Assembly (NCBI RefSeq): GCF_001669775.1
Contig: NZ_LXWK01000011.1
Location: 930,001-994,000, forward strand
DNA from: Rheinheimera sp. SA_1
GTDB lineage: Bacteria > Pseudomonadota > Gammaproteobacteria > Enterobacterales > Alteromonadaceae
DNA length: 64,000 bases
Direction of reading: 5' to 3'
Part shown: positions 8,843-19,144 of the stretch, in pieces
How positions within the stretch are numbered: position 1 is the first letter of the stretch
Layout of the letters: every line of letters starts with the position of its first letter
Position numbers and translations under genes: made by a program
The notes under the pieces: generated by a model
The model's input: the letters and a program-made list of their open reading frames with translations, nothing else
Database searches by the model: none
What the model was told of the DNA's origin: nothing

Positions 8843-10439
8843 AGCGAGCCGCCGAGCGGTCAATCACCGACTGATGTACCGCTTCCAGCGTTTTGCCCCG
8901 GGTTTCAATACCATGGCGATACAACACCCAACAAGCTACCACCAGACTCAAGCCCAGCAATAACGCCGAATAGGCCATATGATCAAAAGCGCCATAAACC
9001 CCGAGAATAGCACCCAGAATGCCACCAAATTTGGAGCCAGCAGCCACTAAGCCTGAACCTGAGCCTCGTAGCTGCACTGGATAAATTTCGGCAGCATAGG
9101 GGATCAACATCGCTATCACGCCACTGGCACTCACCAGCAATAAAGTAATAGCCACCGACAACCAGAACGGCTGATAAAACTGCATCAGATCAAACAGCAC
9201 AAAGGACATCAACGACAAGGCAGTCAGTAGTAAAAACAGCATCAAAGTACGGATACTGCTCCAGCGGTGATACAGCCAAATCACCAGTAACACTGCAGGC
9301 ACCGCCATCATCGCCGATTTGGCAATAATGGCACTGGCCTGCGCCGCAAGGCCAAGCGCGCCAAGGTTAATTGGCAACCACAACAAAAAGCCAAAGTTGA
9401 CTAAACCCCAGGCCACACCGGCCAGCATCAGGCCCAAACTGATCCCGGCGTACGGCATTTGAAACAATTGCTTAAAGCTGGATTCCGGTACTTCCGGCGC
9501 CTGTTCAACCACCACCTGCTCATGACCCTGGCCATCATTACCAAATCTGGCGAGCACAGTTCTAGCCTGTTGCGTCAGGCCCTGCCCGGCTAAAAATCGC
9601 GGTGATTCAGGTAAATATCGGTTCAGCACAATCAACAATAAACCTGTTGGTAAGCCTAATAACCACAACACCCGCCAGCTGAACATCGGCTCCAGAATAG
9701 CGGCAGAGCCAGCAGCAACCAGATAACCGGCGGCAGTACCAATACCACCCAGTGCCACCAGTAACCAGCCGCGATGCGCCGCCGGGATGGTTTCAGCCAT
9801 CAAGGTAAAAGTAATCGGCAATAAGCCACCGGCTGACATGCCCATTAAAAAACACATAATCAGGTTCCATTCGAACGTCGGCATGGCGCCGCAAATGGAA
9901 GTTCCGATAAACATCAAAGCAGATAATAAAATAGCGGCGCGACGACCAAATTTATCGGCAGCTATGCCCCACAACACCGATCCCACCGTAGTGCCGGTTA
10001 AGGCTACCAAAGCCAGGGTACCGGCGGTTTTGCTGTCAATTTCATACTCGAGTTTGATGCCTGGCATTACAAAACCCAAAGTGGCCGGTTTCATCACATC
10101 GACAATCACCGCCGCCAGCAACACCACCACCAGCGTCCAGTGCTCGCGATTCAGCGGCAACTGATCGGCAACATGGAACTGTAACTGACAACTTTGTTGC
10201 TGTTTCAGCTGGCTCATTCTTGGCATAAGGCCATACATCGCCAGCAATAAACCAAATGGGATCAACCCCATACCGACCAGCATATTGGTGTCCATCGGCA
10301 TTCCAACCATCTGATAATTCATATAAGAGGCGTGAATAAACATTGGAATATGCGCCAGCACCCCGGCGGTAATGGCCATACAACCCAGCCAGAATGCCAG
10401 CGGGTGATAAAAATGCAGGCCTGCGGATGCCTTGCTCAT
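8841..10439 (-). CDS. MFS transporter (metabolite:H+ symporter type)
   Basis: 532-residue integral membrane protein. The loop 2-3 signature GIAADKFGRRAAILLS (MFS motif A) lies around residue 160, and YLPESPRFLAGQG after transmembrane helix 6 resembles the sugar/aromatic-acid symporter branch. Two extra hydrophobic segments (about residues 12-35 and 52-72) and a polar linker precede the canonical 12-helix core, giving 14 predicted helices, which is unusual for this branch. The substrate cannot be read; neighbours give no strong hint. The start ATG 10439 is the first in frame. It faces the dehydrogenase gene across a hairpin and shares a 145-bp divergent control region with the GGDEF gene. Confidence 0.9.
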   Translation of the reverse strand: MSKASAGLHFYHPLAFWLGCMAITAGVLAHIPMFIHASYMNYQMVGMPMDTNMLVGMGLIPFGLLLAMYGLMPRMSQLKQQQSCQLQFHVADQLPLNREHWTLVVVLLAAVIVDVMKPATLGFVMPGIKLEYEIDSKTAGTLALVALTGTTVGSVLWGIAADKFGRRAAILLSALMFIGTSICGAMPTFEWNLIMCFLMGMSAGGLLPITFTLMAETIPAAHRGWLLVALGGIGTAAGYLVAAGSAAILEPMFSWRVLWLLGLPTGLLLIVLNRYLPESPRFLAGQGLTQQARTVLARFGNDGQGHEQVVVEQAPEVPESSFKQLFQMPYAGISLGLMLAGVAWGLVNFGFLLWLPINLGALGLAAQASAIIAKSAMMAVPAVLLVIWLYHRWSSIRTLMLFLLLTALSLMSFVLFDLMQFYQPFWLSVAITLLLVSASGVIAMLIPYAAEIYPVQLRGSGSGLVAAGSKFGGILGAILGVYGAFDHMAYSALLLGLSLVVACWVLYRHGIETRGKTLEAVHQSVIDRSAAR

Positions 10440-10584
10440 GCTAAGTTCCGAAAAAGAAAAAAATCAGCATAAAGCAGTTGTCTGCGACTAACAATCTGAT
10501 TTAATTAGACCTCAGCTTGTTTCCGGAATATTGTAAATTGCAGGTTAGTGCACTGAAAAATATGCAGCACAGGAATTAAAACGG

Positions 10585-12525
10585 ATGGGATTTTTGAAAT
10601 TGACCTGGAATACTTTCTGTGGACAGCGAGCGCCAGTCATTTATGTTACAGGCAGCAAACGGCGTTTATCACTGACTTTAGTTCTGATTTTCTTCGGCCT
10701 AAGTTTTGGCGCAACAGCCAACACACAGCCTCAACTTACTCAGGAACTCAGCGCTGCCGAGACTTTATTCGCCAGCGACGCCAAAGCCGGTGAAGCAGCT
10801 TTTCGCACCTTACTTACGCAACAAACCGAGCCGGAAGCACAGCTGAAAGTGCAGCAAGTCTGGTGCTGGGCGCTGGCACCAGCCCAACCGGACGCTGCGG
10901 TCACTTTAGTGCAGCATGTCAACAGTCAGCACCCCACAATGGCGAAGCTGTGGCAACTGCGGTTTCAGTTGTGTCAGGGGTATGCCGAAGAGCAACGCGG
11001 CGATAATCAGCGGGCGTTTGAGCTTTATCAGGACATTCTGCAGCAGGAACTTTCAATACAAGATCCGGAACTGCATATTCGCGCCCTCAGCCTGCGCGCC
11101 GAGCAATATGCCCGTACTGGCGAATATCCAAAGGCATTGGCCGATTTCCAGCAGGCGTTGGCAGTTGCAGCGCAGCAAAATGACCCGAACGCGGAAAGTT
11201 ACATCAGCAATGCGCTGGCCAATCTTTATGCCGATCCGGCAGTGGCCGATTATCAGGACGCTATTCCGTTATATCAACGCACGCTGGCGTATCATCGCAG
11301 TAAACAGAATTTGCAGGACGAAGCCACCGCCCTGTTTAACCTCGGCAGCACTTATGAAAGCATGGGGGACTTGCCGCAAGCGTTGGAGTATTTGCAACAG
11401 GCCCTCAAAGTGGAACTGCAACGCAAACAACCGGATGACATCGCCTATAACCAGCGCTCGATTGCAATCGTACTGACCAAATCCGGCCGCGCCGCTGAGG
11501 CGGTGGCCTTGCTGGATCAGGCGATTGCCCACTACCGAAACAGCAACAATCTGGAATATCTGGCGTATTGCCAGCTCAGCCGCGCGGTCAGTTACAAGGC
11601 GCTGCAACAATGGCAACTGGCAGCGGACGATTTAGCCGCGGCCGAACAGTATTTTAAAGCCAACCGCAATCCGCGGTTTGAAGCCAGGTTATACAAAGAA
11701 TTCGCCGATTTACAGGCAAAACGTGGTGAATGGCAAAGTGCCTTTTTGCTGCAACTACAGCAATTACAACGTGACGCCCAGCTGCAACAACAGTTATTAG
11801 ACCAGCGCACCAGCGCGTTAAAAACCCAGTTGCAAACCGAACAAATCCGCAGTGATAAAGAGCTACTGCAGCAAAAAAACCTGCTGCAACAACAACAATT
11901 GCAAGATGCCGAGCAGTTAAAGTTATGGCAGATGATCGCGCTTGGCTGCGCCACGATGCTGATCCTGACCTTGTTGTTATTGATACAGCGCCAGCGCAAA
12001 TTATCGCGCCAGCTGGCCGATTTAGCCTTGCTCGACGAGCTGACCCGCTTACCCAACCGCCGCCATACCGTGGCGATGGCCGAGCAGTTATGGCAACAAT
12101 CCAACGCCAGCACAAAAAATGGCGCGCCATTTTCAGTATTGGCGCTGGATATCGACTTTTTCAAAAGCATCAACGACACCTTCGGCCATCAAGCCGGCGA
12201 CTTGGTACTGAAAAAAGTGGCGCACTGCCTGCGATTTTCCCTACGACCGCAAGATAAAATCGGCCGGGTTGGCGGCGAAGAATTTCTGATTTTACTCCCC
12301 GCGACATTGCCATCGCAGGCGCTGGAAATTGCCCAGCGCTTATGTCTGGAACTCGAAGCCTTAAACTGGCCGGAACTGGCGCCTGATCGCAAAGTCACCA
12401 TCAGTATCGGCATCGCCGGCAAAGCCCAACAAGCCGATTTACTACAACTCTGGCACCAGGCCGACACTGCTTTGTATCAGGCCAAACATCAGGGCCGGAA
12501 TCAGGCGGTGTTGTTTTCGGTTTGA
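10585..12525 (+). CDS. Periplasmic TPR sensor diguanylate cyclase (GGDEF)
   Basis: 646-residue membrane-anchored diguanylate cyclase. An N-terminal hydrophobic export signal (about residues 28-50) precedes a periplasmic array of TPR repeats (about 100-380, for example LFNLGSTYESMGDLPQALEY). A Gln-rich coiled coil follows, then one transmembrane helix (about 447-467) and a cytoplasmic GGDEF domain. The active site is GGEEF at about residues 563-567, so it should be able to make c-di-GMP from two GTP. RPQD five residues upstream fits the RxxD inhibitory site, suggesting product feedback. DELTRLPNRRH marks the domain start. It is a single gene with its own promoter region; the signal sensed by the TPR part is unknown. 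Confidence 0.93.
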   Translation: MGFLKLTWNTFCGQRAPVIYVTGSKRRLSLTLVLIFFGLSFGATANTQPQLTQELSAAETLFASDAKAGEAAFRTLLTQQTEPEAQLKVQQVWCWALAPAQPDAAVTLVQHVNSQHPTMAKLWQLRFQLCQGYAEEQRGDNQRAFELYQDILQQELSIQDPELHIRALSLRAEQYARTGEYPKALADFQQALAVAAQQNDPNAESYISNALANLYADPAVADYQDAIPLYQRTLAYHRSKQNLQDEATALFNLGSTYESMGDLPQALEYLQQALKVELQRKQPDDIAYNQRSIAIVLTKSGRAAEAVALLDQAIAHYRNSNNLEYLAYCQLSRAVSYKALQQWQLAADDLAAAEQYFKANRNPRFEARLYKEFADLQAKRGEWQSAFLLQLQQLQRDAQLQQQLLDQRTSALKTQLQTEQIRSDKELLQQKNLLQQQQLQDAEQLKLWQMIALGCATMLILTLLLLIQRQRKLSRQLADLALLDELTRLPNRRHTVAMAEQLWQQSNASTKNGAPFSVLALDIDFFKSINDTFGHQAGDLVLKKVAHCLRFSLRPQDKIGRVGGEEFLILLPATLPSQALEIAQRLCLELEALNWPELAPDRKVTISIGIAGKAQQADLLQLWHQADTALYQAKHQGRNQAVLFSV

Positions 12526-12624
12526 AGAAAATGAATGAGGTTGGTGCAACGCCACACCTCGCCAATGCCAAACTGAGCAACCTAAATCAATGCAGCCTCC
12601 TTAAACTCTGGACTTGGAGGGATG

Positions 12625-13485
12625 ATGAGCAAACGCAGCACACAACAGGATTATGCCCGGCGCTTGATGAAGGTGGTGAAGCTGATCTGGCAAGATCCAA
12701 CACGACATTATTCGCTGGAGCAACTGGCCAGCGTCGCCAATTTTTCGGCCTTTCATTTTCACCGGATTTATCGCGACATGATGGGAGAAACAGTTGCAGC
12801 GACACAACAACGGCTGCGACTGCATTTTGCCTCGCGTGATTTAGCGCTGGATGAAGTACCGCAAATTCGCGTGGCACAACGCGCTGGCTTCCAAAGCAGT
12901 GCCGCTTTTGTTCGCGCTTTTACGGTGGCCTATGGCGTCACACCGGGCGTATACCGTCGTCAGCGTTTGCTGGCCCTCCAATTAAAAAACCTACAGGAGA
13001 AAGCTATGTATCACGTTGAAATTCGTACTTTAACTGCCCCGATCCATTTGGCCGCACGACGCCATCTTGGATCTTACTTAAACATTGGTGAAGCATTCAG
13101 CTTGCTGGAATTGGAGATTGGCAAGTTAACCGTTCCGCCGTTACCGCGCTGGTTTGGTTTATTTTACGATGAGCCAGACCACGTCAGGCAAGGCATTATC
13201 GGCCCGGAATCACGTTCGGATGCCTGTGTCGAAATTACTGCTGACTCAGATTTGCCTGATCAGCTGCAAAAAGTGCACATTCCACCAGGCCGTTTTGCGG
13301 TGATAGAACACCGTGGCGCCTACAGTGAACTTGACCATGCATATCAATGGCTTATTGGGCATTGGTTGCAGCAAAGCGACGAACAGCCAGCAGCTTTGCC
13401 AGGTATTGAGCTGTACCTGAATGACTCCAGCAATACCGCCCCAAAAGATCTGCGCACGGAAATTTGGCTGGCGCTGGACAATTAA
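12625..13485 (+). CDS. AraC-family regulator with GyrI-like effector domain
   Basis: About 286 residues. The N-terminal AraC DNA-binding domain has two helix-turn-helix motifs: LEQLASVANFSAFHFHRIYR and a second with VAQRAGFQSSAAFVRAF ending in the usual GVTPGVYRR. The C-terminal half (from about residue 128, YHVEIRTLTAPIHLAARRH) is a GyrI/Rob-type ligand-binding domain, with the late motif ELYLNDSSNTAPKDLRTEIW. Proteins of this layout (Rob/SoxS-like, BmrR-like effector) usually sense drugs or small hydrophobic compounds. GGAGG at 12616-12620 lies too close to ATG 12622, so ATG 12625 is preferred. The ligand and targets are unknown; the RND pump 1.3 kb away could be one but has its own TetR gene. 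Confidence 0.92.
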   Translation: MSKRSTQQDYARRLMKVVKLIWQDPTRHYSLEQLASVANFSAFHFHRIYRDMMGETVAATQQRLRLHFASRDLALDEVPQIRVAQRAGFQSSAAFVRAFTVAYGVTPGVYRRQRLLALQLKNLQEKAMYHVEIRTLTAPIHLAARRHLGSYLNIGEAFSLLELEIGKLTVPPLPRWFGLFYDEPDHVRQGIIGPESRSDACVEITADSDLPDQLQKVHIPPGRFAVIEHRGAYSELDHAYQWLIGHWLQQSDEQPAALPGIELYLNDSSNTAPKDLRTEIWLALDN

Positions 13486-13554
13486 GTTTTCACCGCAAAA
13501 TATCGTCCCTTGTTGCCGGTAACCCAAAACAGGCAGCTAGGTCAGAAACCATCC

Positions 13555-13581
13555 TAGCCGCCATATACGAATAGGCGGCTA
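13555..13581. terminator. Hairpin between convergent araC-type and lipoprotein genes
   Basis: Inverted repeat TAGCCGCC...GGCGGCTA (13555-13562 / 13574-13581) with an 11-base loop, in the gap between two convergent genes and including the lipoprotein stop codon. GC-rich, but with no convincing T-tract on either side, so a weak or Rho-assisted terminator at best. Confidence 0.4.
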
Positions 13582-14427
13582 ATTACTGGTTAGCGACGGC
13601 CAGTTTCGATCCTGCCAGTGGTACAGTTGCAAACTAAACATCACTGCCAGTAGCCATTGTTGCTGCGCTGGCGCCACATTTTTGCCCAACCATAGCCGGG
13701 ACTGGTCCAGACTTAATTGCAGCGCCGACTGCACACCAGCGTTTTGCCCAAGTAAATAACCATCTTCAACCCGCTGAAATAACGGATTGTATTGCGATAA
13801 ATTCGGGCCTGCTTGCACCGGATCCAATTGAAAAACTTGAGCACCCTGATGCAAACGGAAGCTGGGCTTTGCACCAGATTTGCGCTCGACAATCAGTTCA
13901 GAGACCTGCCCTTGCTGGGTCAGTTTACAACCAAGATAACTGGCGGCTTGCTCTGAGGTTTGCCAGTTGTAACTATTCACACCATTGTCCAACGTCTCTT
14001 CGCCAGTCCCAAACACCAGCAGCTGACATTCACTGTGTACTGGCGCTAAACCTGCTGCAGCCACATTAAAACTGAAACTTTGCTCGCCACGACTACTGAA
14101 TTCGCTGACCAAATCACCACGAGTGTTAACGGCGTCGTGAAACAACAGCTGAAATAACAGTCCACCGGTTGCCGTGGTTTTCCAGCCCGTTCCCCTGGAT
14201 ACTTTCTCCAGATACTTACCGGATAAATCCATGTTTTCAATGTGAAAGGCCCCGATGTTCTGGTGAAAGGCTTCATCGCTTAGGGTCACTACAGGTCGTT
14301 TTATCGGATATTGTTGTGCTTGCTGCGCAAAGGTGACGGGAATGGGCATATCTTCTTCGGGGGTCGACTGGCAGGCAGTTAAGCCTGCAACGCATAACAA
14401 AGCACAGCTGACAAACTTAAGTTTCAT
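13579..14427 (-). CDS. Putative lipoprotein of unknown function
   Basis: About 282 residues. The start at ATG 14427 is chosen because GGAG lies 7 bases upstream and the product then begins with a lipoprotein signal peptide, lipobox LTAC (lipid-modified Cys19). An in-frame ATG far upstream would bury the signal peptide and is rejected. The mature region shows no domain I recognise. It has a paired-Cys-containing middle (SECQLLVF and YLGCKL) and a C-terminal amphipathic stretch ending QQWLLAVMFSLQLYHW. It is monocistronic and convergent with the AraC-family gene; an 8-bp hairpin overlaps the stop codon. It is probably inner- or outer-membrane anchored, with function unknown. Confidence 0.8.
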   Translation of the reverse strand: MKLKFVSCALLCVAGLTACQSTPEEDMPIPVTFAQQAQQYPIKRPVVTLSDEAFHQNIGAFHIENMDLSGKYLEKVSRGTGWKTTATGGLLFQLLFHDAVNTRGDLVSEFSSRGEQSFSFNVAAAGLAPVHSECQLLVFGTGEETLDNGVNSYNWQTSEQAASYLGCKLTQQGQVSELIVERKSGAKPSFRLHQGAQVFQLDPVQAGPNLSQYNPLFQRVEDGYLLGQNAGVQSALQLSLDQSRLWLGKNVAPAQQQWLLAVMFSLQLYHWQDRNWPSLTSN

Positions 14428-14770
14428 GTTGGTACTCCGGCCGTTGGGCAAGATGCCCAAGCATAGGGTGATGGTAACACTCAATAAACAATAAAATCCC
14501 TTTATCGCAACTGAACCGTCCAGAAGTTCACTGCGAAAAAAATAACCGTAAATTGTGTCGTTTATGCAGTTAGCCCGGCAGTCCAGCGCCAGACAGCATG
14601 CCTGTAAGCTGCTGTCGACTTCTTTCATACTCACGTGGCAAATGCCGCCGTTTTATTCATTCCACCACGACCAAACCACAAATCCTCGGGTTGGCGTCCC
14701 TAAGAAAGCGCTTGCTCAATTTAGCATCAAAACGTAGAATGATCGTTCATTCTAAAGTTGGAGTCCGGTT
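14428..14770. other. Divergent control region, lipoprotein / RND operon
   Basis: 343 bases without a gene. The left end holds the ribosome-binding site of the lipoprotein gene (complement strand). The right end holds the RND operon promoter and operator described separately. I see no RNA gene or repeat in the middle; short open frames here lack ribosome-binding sites. Confidence 0.6.
14712..14753 (+). promoter_or_regulatory. RND operon promoter with TetR-type operator over the -10
   Basis: A sigma70-like promoter, -35 TTGCTC (14712-14717) and -10 TAGAAT (14735-14740) with a 17-base spacer. The -10 overlaps an 18-base palindrome, AGAATGATCGTTCATTCT (14736-14753; 7-base arms), which looks like AcrR/TetR-family operators. 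The last gene of this operon encodes a TetR protein, so autorepression of the whole pump operon is the natural reading. The sequence elements are visible; binding is inference. Confidence 0.7.
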
Positions 14771-16015
14771 ATGTCATCATTAAATTCCCTTTTGCCGAAG
14801 CGCAGCGCTCTGCTGAAACCAGTGGCGGCAGCGCTGCTTGGCGCTTTTTTGTTGCAGGCCTGTACCGAAGCAGCTGCACCGAATGCCGCAGCAGCACCGG
14901 CGCCGGTTGAAGTGGGTGTGGTGACATTAGCGCCACAACAAATCACCTTAAATACCGAATTACCGGGCCGCACTGTCGCCTGGCAACTGGCGGAAATCCG
15001 ACCACAAGTGGGCGGTATTATTCTGAAACGCTTATTCACTGAAGGCAGCGACGTCAAAGCCGGTGACACCTTATACCAAATTGACCCAGCCACTTTTGCC
15101 GCCACCAAACAAAGCGCTGCCGCTTCGTTGGCGCGCGCCAATGCCAATTTGCAGCAAGCAACTGCCAAAGCCAGTCGCTACCAGAAAATGATTGAGCAGC
15201 GACTAATCAGCCAGCAGGATTTTGACGAAGTGGCCGCCCTGCATGAACAAGCCAAGGCTGATGTGCTCGCCGCCAAAGCGCAGCTACAAAGTGCGCAGAT
15301 TCAGCTCGATTACAGCAAAGTCACAGCGCCGATTAACGGCCGCATTGGTAAATCAGCGGTGACCGCAGGTGCATTGGTAAGCGCCAATCAAGCCCAAGCT
15401 TTGGCAGTCGTACAACAGCTGGACCCGATTTATGTCGAAGTGACGCAATCAAGCGCTGAGCTGTTAAAACTAAAACAAGCGCTGGCCAGTGGTGCGCTGA
15501 GTAGCGCCGGCACTGCTGTCAGCCTGAAGCTCGAAGATGGCAGCACTTATCAACACAAAGGCACCTTGCAGTTTAGCGAAGTCAGCGTCGATGCCAGCAC
15601 CGGCTCGGTGGTGCTGCGCGCCGAATTTGCCAACCCGGATCTGTTGTTATTGCCGGGCATGTACGTGCGGGCGACGCTGGAAACCGGCATCAACACCGCC
15701 GCCATTCTGGCGCCACAACGCGGTATTAGCCGTAACGCCAAAGGTGAAGCAACTGCACTGGTGGTGAATGCTGCTGGTACTGTGGAGCCTAGATTGGTGA
15801 AAGCGAGCCGGACAGTTTCCGTAAACGGCGGCGCAGCTGATCAATGGCTGGTTGAAGAAGGTTTAGCCGCTGGCGATCAACTCATCGTTGAAGGACTGCA
15901 AAAAGTCCGGCCAGGCGCGCCAGCCAAAGCAGTGCCATTTAACGCGACTGTTAATGCGACAGCAGCCACGGATCCCAAGCCTGCTGGGCAAAACAAAGCC
16001 ACAGGAGCGAACTAA
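14771..16015 (+). CDS. RND efflux periplasmic adaptor (AcrA/MexA-like lipoprotein)
   Basis: 414-residue membrane fusion protein. The signal peptide ends in the lipobox LLQAC (Cys31), so it is anchored to the inner membrane. Family landmarks are [19 protein letters not shown] at the start of the mature domain, the lipoyl half motif [16 protein letters not shown], an alpha-hairpin coiled coil (about residues 105-175), and the second lipoyl half with [11 protein letters not shown]. The adaptor links the inner-membrane RND pump to an outer-membrane channel; no channel gene is present nearby, so it may use a TolC-like protein encoded elsewhere. Its TAA stop shares one base with the ATG of the pump gene. 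Drugs exported are unknown. Confidence 0.94.
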   Translation: MSSLNSLLPKRSALLKPVAAALLGAFLLQACTEAAAPNAAAAPAPVEVGVVTLAPQQITLNTELPGRTVAWQLAEIRPQVGGIILKRLFTEGSDVKAGDTLYQIDPATFAATKQSAAASLARANANLQQATAKASRYQKMIEQRLISQQDFDEVAALHEQAKADVLAAKAQLQSAQIQLDYSKVTAPINGRIGKSAVTAGALVSANQAQALAVVQQLDPIYVEVTQSSAELLKLKQALASGALSSAGTAVSLKLEDGSTYQHKGTLQFSEVSVDASTGSVVLRAEFANPDLLLLPGMYVRATLETGINTAAILAPQRGISRNAKGEATALVVNAAGTVEPRLVKASRTVSVNGGAADQWLVEEGLAAGDQLIVEGLQKVRPGAPAKAVPFNATVNATAATDPKPAGQNKATGAN

Positions 16016-19000
16016 TGAGTCGATTTTTTATTGACCGGCCGATTTTCGCCTGGGTCATCGCCATTGTGATCATGCTGGCCGGGGTGCTCGCCATCAACGG
16101 CCTGCCGATTGCGCAATATCCGTCGATCGCGCCACCTGCTATTAGCATCACCGCCAGCTATCCTGGCGCATCAGCCCGTACCCTGGAAGACAGTGTCACC
16201 CAGGTGATCGAGCAAAAAATGAAAGGCCTCGACGGCTTGCTGTATATGTCGGCGACCAGCGAATCGAGCGGCACCGCCACTATTACGCTGACCTTTAGCG
16301 CCGATACCAATCCGGATATCGCGCAAGTTCAGGTGCAGAATAAACTGGCGTTAGCGACACCGTTATTGCCACAAGAAGTGCAGCGTCAGGGCGTGCAAGT
16401 AGCTAAATCAGCGCGTAACTTCCTGCTGGTGATGGGGTTTGTGTCAGAAGATGGCTCGATGAGCAATATCGACATCGGCGATTATGTCAGCGCTAATGTG
16501 CAAGACGTGCTGGCACGGGTCGACGGTGTCGGTGAAATTCAAATGTTCGGCAGCCAATACGCCATGCGCATTTGGTTAGACCCGGCCAAACTCGCCAACT
16601 ATAAATTGATGCCATCGGACATCAGCGCGGCCATTGTGGCGCAAAATGCCCAGGTGTCGGCCGGTCAGTTGGGTGGTTTACCAGCAATTAGCGGCCAGCA
16701 AATGAATGCGTCTATTACCGCACAAAGTCGGCTGCAAACCACCGAACAGTTTGGCAATATTCTGCTGCGGATCAATACCGACGGCTCGGCCGTGCGGTTA
16801 TCCGATGTCGCCCGAATTGAACTTGGCGGCGAAAGTTACCAGATTTCAGCCCGTTACAACGGCAAACCAGCCACCGGCTTAGGCGTCAAATTAGCCGCTG
16901 GCGCTAATGCGTTAGCCACTGCCGATGGCGTCAAAGCCGCCATTGAAACCATGCGCCCGTATTTTCCGGCCGGTTTACAGGCGGTGGTGCCTTATGACAC
17001 CACGCCTTTTGTGAAGATCTCGATTGAAAAAGTGGTGAAAACGCTGCTCGAAGCGATCGTACTGGTCTTTCTGGTGATGTATCTGTTTTTACAGAATTTC
17101 CGCGCCACCTTAATTCCCACCATTGCCGTACCAGTGGTGCTGCTGGGTACTTTTGCCGTGCTCTCCATCTTTGGTTATTCGATTAATACCCTGACCATGT
17201 TTGCGATGGTGCTGGCGATTGGTTTGTTGGTCGATGACGCCATAGTCGTGGTTGAAAACGTCGAACGAGTGATGACTGAAGAAGGTTTATCCGCCAAGGA
17301 AGCGACCCGTAAATCGATGGACGAAATTACCGGTGCGCTGGTCGGCATCGCCTTGGTGTTGTCAGCGGTATTTGTGCCAATGGCGTTTTTCGGCGGCTCC
17401 ACTGGCGTCATTTACCGCCAGTTCTCGATTACCTTAGTGTCGGCGATGGCGTTGTCGGTGTTGGTGGCATTGATCCTGACCCCTGCCCTTTGCGCGACTT
17501 TATTAAAACCGTCTGGCCATAGCGGTGGCGGCTGGTTGGGCAAATTTTTCGGCGGTTTTAACCGTGGTTTTGATGCCGGTAATAATGCCACCCAGTCGAT
17601 TGCCAGCCGGATGATCCGCCAACCAAAACGTTATTTATTGGCTTATGCGCTGATTGTGGGTGGCATGGTGCTGCTGATGATGCGCTTACCTTCGGCCTTT
17701 TTACCGGATGAAGATCAGGGCATTTTGTTTAACCAAATCATTCTGCCAACAGGCGCCACGCAACAGCGCACCTTGGAAGTGATTAAACAGGTGGAACAAC
17801 ATTTCCTGGTCGACCAAAAAGAAGCCGTAAAATCAGTATTTTCGGTAGCTGGTTTTAGTTTCGCCGGTCAAGGCCAGAATGCCGCTATTGGTTTTGTGAA
17901 CCTGAAACACTGGGATGAACGGCAACGCGATGATTTGTCGGTGAAAGCTGTGGCCGGTAAAGCGATGGGCCGCTTTAGTCAGATTAAAGATGCGATGGTG
18001 TTTGCCTTTGCCCCGCCCGCTGTGGTGGAACTGGGCACCGCCAATGGCTTTAACCTGCACCTGCAAGACCGCGCCAATATTGGCCACGACGGGTTATTAG
18101 CGGCGCGCAACCAGTTACTGGGCATGGCATCGCAAGACAAACGCCTGATGGCAGTGCGGCCGAATGGTCAGGAAGATACACCCGAGCTGAAACTGGATAT
18201 TGATCTCGCCAAAGCCGGTGCGCTGGGTGTCAGTCAGGCTGATATCAATCAGACCATTCAAACCGGCTGGGGCGCTACTTATGTCAATGATTTTATTGAT
18301 AAAGGCCGGGTGAAAAAAGTCTTTGTGCAAGGCGAAGCGCCAAGCCGGATGGTGCCGGAAGATATCCAGCAATGGTATGTGCGCAATAAAACCGGTGAAA
18401 TGGTGCCATTTTCGGCCTTCGCCAGCGCACATTGGAGCTTTGGCTCGCCGCGACTGGAACGTTATAACGGCCTGAGTTCAATGGAAATTCAGGGCATGGC
18501 CGCGCCAGGTTTTAGTACCGGTGACGCGATGCTGGCGATGGAAGAACTGGTGGCGAAACTTCCAAACGGCGTCGGATCTGAGTGGACTGGTATGTCGTAT
18601 CAGGAGCGGATGACCGGTGATCAAGCGCCAATGCTGTACGCCATTAGTTTGTTGGTGGTGTTCTTGTGTCTGGCGGCCTTATATGAAAGCTGGTCGGTGC
18701 CTGCAGCCGTAATGGCGGTGGTGCCACTGGGGATCTTTGGTGCGTTAGTAGCGGCCACCAGCGCCAGTTTATCCAACGACATTTATTTCCAGGTGGGCTT
18801 ATTGACCACCATGGGCCTGGCGGCGAAAAACGCCATCTTAATCGTCGAGTTCGCCAAAGGCCGTTTTGAACAAGGCATGGCACTGAAAGATGCAGCAGTC
18901 GAAGCCATTCGCTTGCGGTTACGGCCGATTTTGATGACGTCATTGGCCTTTATCTTTGGCGTATTGCCGCTGGCGATTGCTTCCAGCGCAGGCTCTGGCG

Positions 19001-19125
19001 CGCAAAATGCGCTGGGCATCAGTGTGATTGGCGGGATGCTGGCGTCCGCTGTGCTGGCCGTGTTGTTTGTGCCGCTGTTTTATGTGCTGATTGGTAAGTT
19101 TGCCAAGCCCGCACCGATTAATTAA
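16015..19125 (+). CDS. RND multidrug efflux permease (AcrB/MexB-like, HAE1)
   Basis: 1036-residue inner-membrane proton/drug antiporter, the normal length for HAE1 pumps. It starts [18 protein letters not shown], typical of AcrB homologues. The proton-relay aspartate pair is in [18 protein letters not shown] of transmembrane helix 4, and the partner lysine in [15 protein letters not shown] of helix 10. [14 protein letters not shown]-type porter-loop sequences are present in slightly changed form. It works as a trimer with the adaptor encoded just upstream, taking up amphipathic drugs from the periplasm or membrane. It overlaps the adaptor stop by one base and is followed 19 bases later by its TetR regulator. 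Confidence 0.95.
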   Translation: MSRFFIDRPIFAWVIAIVIMLAGVLAINGLPIAQYPSIAPPAISITASYPGASARTLEDSVTQVIEQKMKGLDGLLYMSATSESSGTATITLTFSADTNPDIAQVQVQNKLALATPLLPQEVQRQGVQVAKSARNFLLVMGFVSEDGSMSNIDIGDYVSANVQDVLARVDGVGEIQMFGSQYAMRIWLDPAKLANYKLMPSDISAAIVAQNAQVSAGQLGGLPAISGQQMNASITAQSRLQTTEQFGNILLRINTDGSAVRLSDVARIELGGESYQISARYNGKPATGLGVKLAAGANALATADGVKAAIETMRPYFPAGLQAVVPYDTTPFVKISIEKVVKTLLEAIVLVFLVMYLFLQNFRATLIPTIAVPVVLLGTFAVLSIFGYSINTLTMFAMVLAIGLLVDDAIVVVENVERVMTEEGLSAKEATRKSMDEITGALVGIALVLSAVFVPMAFFGGSTGVIYRQFSITLVSAMALSVLVALILTPALCATLLKPSGHSGGGWLGKFFGGFNRGFDAGNNATQSIASRMIRQPKRYLLAYALIVGGMVLLMMRLPSAFLPDEDQGILFNQIILPTGATQQRTLEVIKQVEQHFLVDQKEAVKSVFSVAGFSFAGQGQNAAIGFVNLKHWDERQRDDLSVKAVAGKAMGRFSQIKDAMVFAFAPPAVVELGTANGFNLHLQDRANIGHDGLLAARNQLLGMASQDKRLMAVRPNGQEDTPELKLDIDLAKAGALGVSQADINQTIQTGWGATYVNDFIDKGRVKKVFVQGEAPSRMVPEDIQQWYVRNKTGEMVPFSAFASAHWSFGSPRLERYNGLSSMEIQGMAAPGFSTGDAMLAMEELVAKLPNGVGSEWTGMSYQERMTGDQAPMLYAISLLVVFLCLAALYESWSVPAAVMAVVPLGIFGALVAATSASLSNDIYFQVGLLTTMGLAAKNAILIVEFAKGRFEQGMALKDAAVEAIRLRLRPILMTSLAFIFGVLPLAIASSAGSGAQNALGISVIGGMLASAVLAVLFVPLFYVLIGKFAKPAPIN

Positions 19126-19144
19126 GCAAGTTGCGGAGCTGATG

